Positions 57,248-64,000 of a stretch of 64,000 nt of DNA are shown one piece after another. Location of the stretch: NCBI GenBank assembly GCA_034440575.1, contig JAOTOL010001648.1, positions 743,501-807,500 on the forward strand. Reading direction: 5' to 3'. Position numbers and translations under genes: made by a program. This stretch comes from Imbricaverruca yamaguchii. Lineage: Eukaryota > Arthropoda > Thecostraca > Neoverrucidae. The notes below the pieces were generated by a model. It worked only from the letters and a program-made list of their open reading frames with translations, did not search any database and was not told the origin of the DNA. Every line of letters begins with the position of its first letter. Within the stretch, counting starts at the first letter, position 1.

Positions 57248-57364
57248 AGAGCCGCCAATCCTTTACGCCGATTGGTCGCGGGCGAAGTGTCGACAGGTGG
57301 GCCTCGAACCCACAACATTTCGGATGGGATACGGGCACCTTACCCCTGCACTACTCGGCCCCGA
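57248..57364 (-). mobile_element. SINE family 1, partial
   Basis: On the - strand: GGGGCCGAGTAGTGCAGGGG head, GTGGGTTCGAGGCC B box, then CGCGACCAATCGGCGTAAAG. It has lost part of the body (the CTACTCTTC segment) and the tail. Confidence 0.7.
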
Positions 57365-57724
57365 CCGGTCCACTGGGCTGCGACATCCGTCAGCTGCACG
57401 GTCACCGGTCACCGGCCGGATATCTCTACACACCGCAGTGCAGGGACACCAGCCCGACACACCGAGTTCTGTTTAAAGCCAGGCAGGACGAGGTAGCAGA
57501 AGCTGTGACACAGGCACACGCCTGCACTTCTGAAACTACTCAGAACATCAACCACTTCTTTTGGTTTGCCTTCGAGGTCAGGTCAAACGGGTCGATTTTG
57601 GGCCACTCTCAGCTGTCCGATCATCTAACTAGTTTTAGGGGTTGGTCATGAAACAAGTGTGGCTTCGTGGCTTCCTACGAATGTTATTTATACTAAACAC
57701 TTCCGAGAGCTTTTGATTGATCCA

Positions 57725-57910
57725 TGCTGCATATAGCCCATACTGGTCCACACAGCCCATCTTTCAATAATCCATACAGCCAATCCTTCACTCATCCACA
57801 ACGCCAACCGTTCACTGATCCATTCTGCCACTCTTCACGGACTCATACTGTAAGCCCTTCAAGGATCCGCAGTCGACAGTGGACCTTTGCTGATCCATAC
57901 AGCCCTTCTA
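57725..57910. repeat. ~30-bp degenerate minisatellite
   Basis: Six imperfect copies of CTGATCCATACAGCCCTTCA in the kinase intron. Confidence 0.75.
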
Positions 57911-58095
57911 TCCTCGACACCGGCAGCTCTCTGGTCACACCTCGAATCTTCTGTCAGACTTCCCCGCTGATTACACGACCAGCAGATCTTAAGCAGGCCA
58001 CCACTGATCTCTTCGGACCCCGTGCGGGTCACTTGTTTAGGCCTCACTGCGGCATCTATGCCGCAAAAATGCTGCTCAGCTCCAATGCAAGCTAC

Positions 58096-58365
58096 ACCAC
58101 TGTGGTCCGGTACTCCCGCTTACCTTCATGTCACGGTGGAACCACTGCGGTCTGGTACTCCCGCTTACCTTCATGTCACGGTGGAACCACTGCGGTTTGG
58201 TACTCCCGCTTACCTTCATGTCACGGTGGAACCACTGCGGTCTGGTACTCCCGCTTACCTCCATGTCACGGTGGAACCACTGCGGTCTGGTACTCCCGCT
58301 TACCTTCATGTCACGGTGGAACCACTGCGGTCTGGTACTCCCGCTTACCTTCATGTCACGGTGGA
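58096..58365. repeat. 45-bp minisatellite made of exon end plus donor
   Basis: Six units of exactly 45 bp, starting at 58096, 58141, 58186, 58231, 58276 and 58321. On the kinase strand each is TTCCACCGTGACATGAAG (codons F-H-R-D-M-K) followed by 27 bp beginning GTAAGCGGGAG. The 58321 unit contains the real exon end; the other five lie in the intron. Copies differ by one to four substitutions (one has GAG for AAG before the donor). No stop occurs in the coding phase until 58076. Confidence 0.97.
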
Positions 58366-58451
58366 AGAAGCCGTGTTTGTGCATGAAGGCCAGACCCTGC
58401 AGGACCTGGTACATGATGTTGCGTATCGCCGGCTCCGAGAGCACCTTGTCC
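58349..58451 (-). CDS. Kinase exon 1 in window: catalytic loop HRDMK
   Basis: Acceptor TGATTGCAG, one base, then 34 codons [20 protein letters not shown] through [10 protein letters not shown], and donor GTAAGC. The catalytic Asp and Lys of H-R-D-x-K are intact, and the next exon supplies PEN, giving HRDMKPEN as in MAK. Upstream exons with the N-lobe are outside the window. The last six codons and the donor are tandemly repeated in the following intron. Confidence 0.96.
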
Positions 58452-58526
58452 CTGCAATCATTCCAAGGTACGCCGGTCATCAGGCAGCCGTATGCCTAGT
58501 CCAGTGTTGGTGCAGAGCAACTGATG

Positions 58527-58610
58527 TGCCCGCCCTTCCTACTAGGGTGGGGCAGAGGACACCATATGGCCTCAGCTGCTAAGTGCGTCGTCGCAACCGC
58601 CTGCGTAGCA
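58527..58610 (+). mobile_element. SINE family 3, 3' part
   Basis: GCCCGCCCTTCCTACTAGGG followed by CACCATATGGCCTCAGCTGC and AAGTGCGTCGTCGCAAC. The head is missing. Confidence 0.7.
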
Positions 58611-58975
58611 ACTAACACCGACATTTGTGCTATCGTTAATGCTGTCAATTATCACAGCCACCAAAAAAAAACATCGCAAAACCACAAGTAGCAATGTCAA
58701 CAACAATGCTAATGTAATATCAGTGCCTACGGCGACCGGACGTTTTACCAGCATTACAAGGTAACGTCTTCACCTCGACAAACAAAAACGCAGCAAACTG
58801 CCCGGCTTTGGTCGAAGCGAGGAGACACCTGTCACCAATAATGGATGTAATTATCACCAATAATGGACGACTACGACAAGGCGAGCGTGTGATTCGCGGT
58901 GGCTTCCACCGGTCGTGCGCAGCTCTCCCAGGTGGATCGAGACTGAGGTTCAGGACGCCCACACATTGCGCAGTA

Positions 58976-59125
58976 GCCGTAGCTCAGTGGCTAAGCTGGG
59001 TGTTCAGCATGCACCAGAGATGAGGAGTTCGATTCCTCGCGCCGCCCGCCCTTCCTGCCAGGGTGAGGGGCAAGCGACGCCATATGGCCGCAGCTGTTGA
59101 TTGTGTCGTAATGTCACAAGCGCCC
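58976..59125 (+). mobile_element. SINE family 3, complete head
   Basis: GTAGCCGTAGCTCAGTGGCT is an A-box-containing tRNA-like head and GAGTTCGATTCCTCG the B box. The body GCCCGCCCTTCCTGCCAGGG is shared with the copy at 28304, and the end is GTGTCGTAATGTCAC. Because the tRNA-like head runs straight into SINE body, it is not a tRNA gene. Confidence 0.8.
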
Positions 59126-59644
59126 GCGTAGCGATGCGTCTACATTTGAAAATGCAGATGCAAAACAACACGTAATAGGAAACATATTTGCATGCACTTG
59201 AGTGGACTCATTTCTATATGCATCTTAACCGACCTATGTCAACTGCATCTTAGAAAATTACGATAAGCATAATGCAGCATCATGGATATCACAACACAAC
59301 ATCGGCTTCTCTTATTTTCAGGTCTGTGCAATCCTGCTAGACACCACACGACGTTAAGGTGTCTTGCTTAGCTATACTCCAATACAGCACAAGGAAGTTA
59401 ATGTTATTAGACATGTCTTTGCCGGCAGAAATCCAAATTTTTCCCGGCAATTTTTGCAGCCAATTCACATGTGACGCCGAACTGAAAAGCAGTGTAGCAA
59501 CACTGTTGCACACAGGAAAACCAGCTGCTGCAAAAACTATTGGATTGCGCGATGCCAATCGCTTGTGCATTGCGGCGGCCACGACCAGCGGCGGGACGGC
59601 CGATTTTGACCGTCCGACAGCCTCATCCAAACACTGCCTGCGGT
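59126..59644. other. No gene recognised
   Basis: AT-richer unique sequence upstream of the next array. Confidence 0.5.
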
Positions 59645-60790
59645 CGCTGCGGTGTCACTGCCGGCTGACGGCGTGGCACCTGTGCCACCGCTGACCGTGT
59701 CACTGCCGGCCGACCTGTGCCACTGCTGACTACTGCCGGCCGACGGCGTGACACCTGTGACACCGCTGACTGTGTCACTCCCGGCCGACGGCGTGACACC
59801 TGTGACACCGCTGACTGGGTCACTGCCGGCCGACGGCGTGACACCTGTGACACCGCTGACTGTGTCACTGCCGGCCGACGGCGTGACACCTGTGCCACCG
59901 CTGACTGTGTCACTGCCGGCCGACCTGTGCCACCGCTGACTACTGCCGGCCGACGGCGTGACACCTGTGACACCGCTGACTGGGTCACTGCCGGCGACGG
60001 CGTGGCACTGTGCCACCGCTGACGGGCACCACGGCCACCCACCGCTGACTACTCCGACCAAGCTGACACCTGTGACAGGACTGTGTCACTGCGGGACGGC
60101 GTGGCACCTGTGCCACCGCTGCTGGTACCACTGGCCGACCTGTGCCACCGCTGACTACTGCCGACCAACGGCGTGACACCTGTGACACAGCTGACTGTCA
60201 CTGCCGGCAGACGGCGTGGCACCTGTGCCACCGCTGACTGGGTCGCCACTGGCCGACCTGTGCCACCGCTGACTACTGCCGACCAACGGCGTGACACCTG
60301 TGACACAGCTGACTGTGTCACTGCCGGCAGACGGCGTGGCACCTGTGCCACCGCTGACTGGGTCACCACTCGACCTGTGCCACCGCTGACTACTGCCGGC
60401 CGACGGCGTGACACCTGTGACACCGCTGACTGTGTCACTGCCGGCCGACGGCGTGACACCTGTGCCACCGCTGACTGGGTCACTACCGGCCGACCTGTGC
60501 CACCGCTGACTACTGCCGACCAACGGCGTGACACCTGTGACACCGCTGACTGGGTCACTGCCGGCAGACGGCGTGGCCACTGCCACCACGCTACGGCGTG
60601 ACACCTGTGCCACCGCTGACTGGGTCACTACCGGCCGACCTGTGCCACCGCTGACTACTGCCGACCAACGGCGTGACACCTGTGACACAGCTGACTGTCA
60701 CTGCCGGCAGACGGCGTGGCACCTGTGCCACCGCTGACTGGGTCACCACTGGCCGACCTGTGGCACCGCTGACTGTGTCACTACCGGCCG
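59645..60790. repeat. 45-bp minisatellite with higher-order pattern
   Basis: About 25 units of 45 bp or shortened forms (CCGGCCGACGGCGTGACACC, TGTGACACCGCTGACTGTGT, CACTG). Short units (CCGACCTGTGCCACCGCTGAC) alternate with full ones, giving a higher-order period in places. GTGTCAC and GTGACAC flank the GC-rich centre as a perfect 7-bp inverted repeat. Confidence 0.95.
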
Positions 60791-60884
60791 ACTGCGACGC
60801 ACGAGGTGGGAACTGGATACTGCAGGCAAGCGACGACACTCCCCGCAGCATGGCGGCACTGACCTGGCTCCTGGACGCGCTCCT

Positions 60885-60945
60885 TTGATTGCTTATTTGG
60901 GCTTCAGGCCGCGCCGACTACGAGGTCATTTAGCGCCCGTGGACG
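60885..60945 (+). repeat. Dispersed family-4 core (subtype A)
   Basis: TTGATTGCTTATTTGGGCTT, then CAGGCCGCGCCGACTACGAG, then GTCATTTAGCGCCCGTGG. Confidence 0.75.
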
Positions 60946-61895
60946 CGCCCCTGGGAGATCGGCGTCATAACAAGTGGGTTTTCTGCCATCCTCCCCGAGA
61001 ACGGAGATAATGGTCCGAGTGGAAAAATACGCACACGGGCCCGTCGATGTGCATGGGGGTAGTTCCGCACGAACATCCACATGAATCAGCACTGGTGGTC
61101 GCCAATCGGGCAGCAGCATACTCGATCATAGTTGCACATTTCTGCGACATCGAATTACAGCGGCGCAGCGCTCAATCATAGCCACAACCAGAGTCAATCA
61201 TGGCAACAGCTATGATTGACACCGCACTGATTGACATTGACACTGATAGCACACTGTAACGAGTCCCTCCATCACCGAATCACTGCGGCGCAGTCCTAAC
61301 CACAACCAAAGCCGAGCATAGCCGGAGCCGGAGTCAATCTCAGCGCACGGCGTCCAGCTCGGTCAGCACGCGATCCGACCGTGGCCGGCGGCGGCGACCT
61401 CGACCGGCCGTCAGGCGACGCTGTACCACGCCTTCAAGGTCTTCCATTGACCCGACTGTGACGTCGGCGCCGGCGGGGTCACCGGAAGCGGGTCCACTCA
61501 CCGCCCGGGATCAGAGTGCACGCTAATAGGGCTGAAGAGCGAGCGACTGTAGGGCTGTGTGTGAGGAGGGTGAGGAGAAAAAGGCGGATTTTATCGGGGT
61601 GGGAGAGGAGGAGGGACAGACGACGTACATCCTGAGGCGTGTGTATCGTGACTGTGAAAGGTCACCGGGTGGACTTCGCCGTCGGTACCAAGGCCGGTGT
61701 CAGCCCGAGACGGCGCACGGCAGCGACTGCGGCTGCCGCTGAGGTCACCCGTGAGGTGTCACGAGGCGACACCACCCCGTCACCGTCACCGGCAGTCAGC
61801 TGGCCAGCCACGTGTCGGCGGTCGTCTGGGCGGCGAGCGGCGTGGCCCGACGTGGTGCTGTAACACCAGGTCTGGACACACCTGCCGGTAGATTC
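60946..61895. other. No confirmed gene
   Basis: A possible 53-bp - strand exon (61502-61554) is discussed under findings. Repeated CAATCATAGC-type words occur at 61125-61260. The rest is CpG-rich without recognisable coding sequence. Confidence 0.4.
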
Positions 61896-62190
61896 GGGCA
61901 CACTAGACTGCCGACAGAGCAGACTCCGCCACAGCATACTGGAGAAGCACAGACTGCGCCACACCAGGCTGGCGGCAGACTAGGCCACACCAGACTGGAG
62001 ACAGGACAGACTGCGCCACACCAGGCTGGCGGCAGACTAGGCCACACCAGACTGGAGACAGGACAGACTGCGCCACACCAGGCAGGAGGCAGACTCCGTC
62101 ACCAGACTGGAGGCAGGACAGACTCCGCCATAGCAAACTGGCTGCAGGGTAGACTCCGCCACACCATACTGGCGGTAGGGCAGGCGCCGC
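61896..62190. repeat. ~54-bp minisatellite
   Basis: Five imperfect copies of CTGCGCCACACCAGGCTGGC, then GGCAGACTAGGCCACACCAG, then ACTGGAGACAGGACAGA, with half-unit variants. Confidence 0.88.
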
Positions 62191-62615
62191 CACGTAGAGC
62201 GCTGCCCGGGCCACCTCGCGTCACGTCACGGCAAGTTGGCTCGGTTGCTCCAGGCTGTGCGAGGCCGTGGCGGGGCTTTGGCGACATTACCAGTCACTCC
62301 AAGGCTCTGGTGATCTCACACTGCCCGAGTCTGCGCTACGCATCAACATACCAACAGCGTCGAGCAACTTCCGGGTTGCGAACAAACAAAAACGCACGTG
62401 CATGAAAAGATACGCCTGGGGAAAAGCAATGCAAATGCCAGCTTGGTTCTATATTTCCTTCACAACTTTTTGGACTCACTGGGAAGTCGAGCTCCCCAAA
62501 ATGAACGACAACCTACTAAAACCATGCGACAACCCACCTTTGTCCAGCTCGCACACTTTGCTGGCTGAAAAACAAGGCATGCATTTACAATCCTTCACAA
62601 CCAGCTCGATGATAG

Positions 62616-62784
62616 AGGCGGGGATGGCCGAGTGGTTGAGGTGTTGAGCTCTGGGTATCAAAGGTCCGGGTTCAACACTCTCACCACTCGGAACATTTCC
62701 CAATCCCGCGGCCCACCGGCGAGACAGTGTAGGCAGCGCCATTAGCCGTGATCGTCGAGAACCACTCAATACAAACAAACAAAC
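62616..62784 (+). mobile_element. tRNA-derived SINE, family 2, complete
   Basis: The head GGCGGGGATGGCCGAGTGGT has a class II tRNA-like A box, and GGGTTCAACACTC is the B box. The body CCCAATCCCGCGGCCCACCG follows and the tail is (CAAA)n-like. The flanks AGCTCGATGATAG (62603-62615) and AGCTCAATAATAG (62785-62797) are an imperfect 13-bp target duplication. Confidence 0.88.
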
Positions 62785-62797
62785 AGCTCAATAATAG

Positions 62798-63189
62798 CTA
62801 ATGACGATCGGATATTCCTTCTTTGCATCACCCATGCACCATAATCGGTGTCTAGTGCACCAAACGCTAAGATCAATTGGTTTCACCTCGGTTCGTCTAG
62901 TACGCTAATAGCACTGTTATTGGACCGATCTTTTATTGCCAAACCTTCAAATACAGCATCACTAAAAACGGTCGCACCGAAACTTACCGACATCACAGCG
63001 GCTCCGGGTTAGATTGCTCTCCTCAAATATGCAGACAAAGCTGATACCACTGCAATTAAGAGCTGAACTGTAGCTAAACTGTTCGCATAGTAAGGAATGT
63101 TATGCTTAGGATCTCGGACATTGCCATGCAACCATGAAAACTAGTGGATGCAATGGATGTTTCTGAATGGCGCATTTCCCTGGGACGGC
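62798..63189. other. No gene recognised
   Basis: Unique sequence between two SINE copies. Confidence 0.5.
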
Positions 63190-63375
63190 CAAATCAGCCA
63201 GCTTGTCAACAAGCGTTTGTCTGTGTTTGTTGGGCGGTTCACGACGCACTTTGTGCACGATCACGGCTGATGGCGCTGCCCGCGCTGACTCGCTGGTGAG
63301 CCACGGGATTGTGAAGTGTTCCAAGTGGTGCGAGTGTTAAACCCGGGACCCTCGTGTTCAGAGTTAACCACTGTT
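63190..63375 (-). mobile_element. SINE family 2, diverged
   Basis: On the - strand: GGGTTTAACACTCGCACCAC (B box region), CACTTCACAATCCCGTGGCT, AGCGCCATCAGCCGTGATCG and GTCGTGAACCGCCCAACAAA. It is more diverged than the copy at 62616. Confidence 0.7.
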
Positions 63376-64000
63376 ATATTTCAACTTCTAGCCGCTCTAA
63401 CCTCATCCTCGACGCTTGTCAAAAGTCAATTTTATTTTCACATCGTTTCCTCGATTTGGACCAATGTACTACCTGTTTCAAATGAAAACATGCGTCTTCC
63501 TCATTTTCTTTTTGAATTGCATGTCAGTGCCAGGAAGGGTTTATAGAAGTCAAGTACACGGCGCACAACATTGCTTCAATTTCGGTGTCCGCATCGCGAG
63601 TGGTGTGAATACTGGGGAGAGGGCCGTACCTACTCCGAAGCCACTGCGTTAGAATCGCCAGGCGGGCGATCAGATGGGATGTGATGGGAGAGCGAGCTGA
63701 CCAAAGTGCGTATCGGCTGACGCACGACGAGTCTGCACCGCTGGCGGTCCGCATATGCCCAGAGCAGTGGTTGTAACGCAGCGGCCACTGCGAGCCGGCC
63801 GGGCTGCAGTTAACCACGTGCAAACTCGTGGTGCGGCCAGCGAGCAGTGCCAGACACCGCGCGACATCTGCATCAAGCCGGCTGTCTCTGGCTGTCGGTG
63901 TGTGCATACACTAGTGGATGCCTTCGATCATCCCCGGCATCACTAGGGGCTATAAGCGACATACGTCGAGAGCAGGCTAAGATAGTCGTTGCTGTTATCC
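63376..64000. other. No gene recognised
   Basis: Unique sequence to the window end. Open frames on both strands are at most ~130 codons and unplaced. Confidence 0.5.

Larger units (their letters stand above)
44378..58451 (-). other. MAK/CILK1-type kinase gene span (partial)
   Basis: Eight exons, each with AG acceptor and GT donor, join with consistent codon phases into 369 whole codons plus junction residues: catalytic loop, DFG, TDY activation loop, APE, C-lobe, then the divergent tail. This family (MAK, CILK1/ICK, MOK; DYF-5 in nematodes) controls cilium length and intraflagellar transport turnaround. HRDMK at the catalytic loop matches MAK. The N-lobe (glycine loop, VAIK lysine, C-helix) is absent from the window, so at least 5.5 kb of intron lies upstream. 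Between the APE/C-lobe and the C-terminal signature only ~165 residues are found, fewer than in vertebrate orthologues, so the tail is short or an exon was missed. Minisatellites occupy most introns. Confidence 0.9.

Noticed and set aside
58980..59050. tRNA gene
   Set aside because: Head of a family-3 SINE; the downstream body is shared with 28304-28432.
61343..61451. Small - strand frame (MEDLEGVVQRRLTAGRGRR and onward, 35 codons)
   Set aside because: Short, Arg-rich and without any splice partner in phase with the neighbouring candidate exon.

Overview
This is eukaryotic, almost certainly metazoan, nuclear DNA. Coding sequence is split into short GT-AG exons, and the rest is packed with tRNA-derived SINEs, non-LTR retrotransposon relics, small DNA transposons and about thirty minisatellite arrays. 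The very GC-rich coding exons and the mix of repeats suggest an invertebrate. An arthropod such as a crustacean is my guess, but nothing in the window fixes the species.

Two protein-coding loci are well supported. (1) A glycogen-targeting subunit of protein phosphatase 1 (PPP1R3 family) lies on the + strand at 40067-42241. It has an RVxF-type PP1-docking motif and a C-terminal CBM21 glycogen-binding domain. (2) A MAK/CILK1(ICK)-type ciliary kinase lies on the - strand. Eight exons between 58451 and 44378 run from the catalytic loop to the family's C-terminal H-G-R-T-D-W-A signature, and the reading phases agree at every junction. Exons for the kinase N-lobe are not in the window. The two genes converge. 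A possible CpG-rich promoter with a first coding exon sits near 27.4-27.7 kb.

Layout: 0-9 kb, AT-richer DNA with LINE relics, a TTAA-flanked MITE and SINEs. 9-16.8 kb, a series of minisatellites, one of them split by a hAT-like MITE and a SINE. 16.7-18.1 kb, a second TTAA-flanked MITE containing an internal tandem duplication. 18.6-20.1 kb, a two-level satellite (86-bp and 39-bp units). 22.3-23.4 kb, a 29-bp array. 29.6-32.1 kb, a CR1/L2-like LINE embedded in a 42-bp minisatellite, with its catalytic motif broken. 34.8-35.7 kb, about 79 copies of a 12-bp unit. 36.7-39.8 kb, a long degenerate repeat leading into the PP1-subunit gene. 44.4-58.5 kb, the kinase gene, with minisatellites in most of its introns.

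The most unusual observation is that two kinase 5' splice sites are the seeds of minisatellites. At 58096-58365 a 45-bp unit made of exactly six exon codons (F-H-R-D-M-K, the catalytic loop) plus 27 bp of intron is present six times, so the exon end and its GTAAGC donor are repeated in frame. At 46835-47370 a 26-bp unit carrying the exon end and a GTCAGT donor is repeated about twenty times. Several acceptor-side arrays in the same gene repeat a CTGAC branch-site-like core on the transcribed strand. The gene also appears to carry a duplicated C-terminal motif on two separate, phase-compatible exons.
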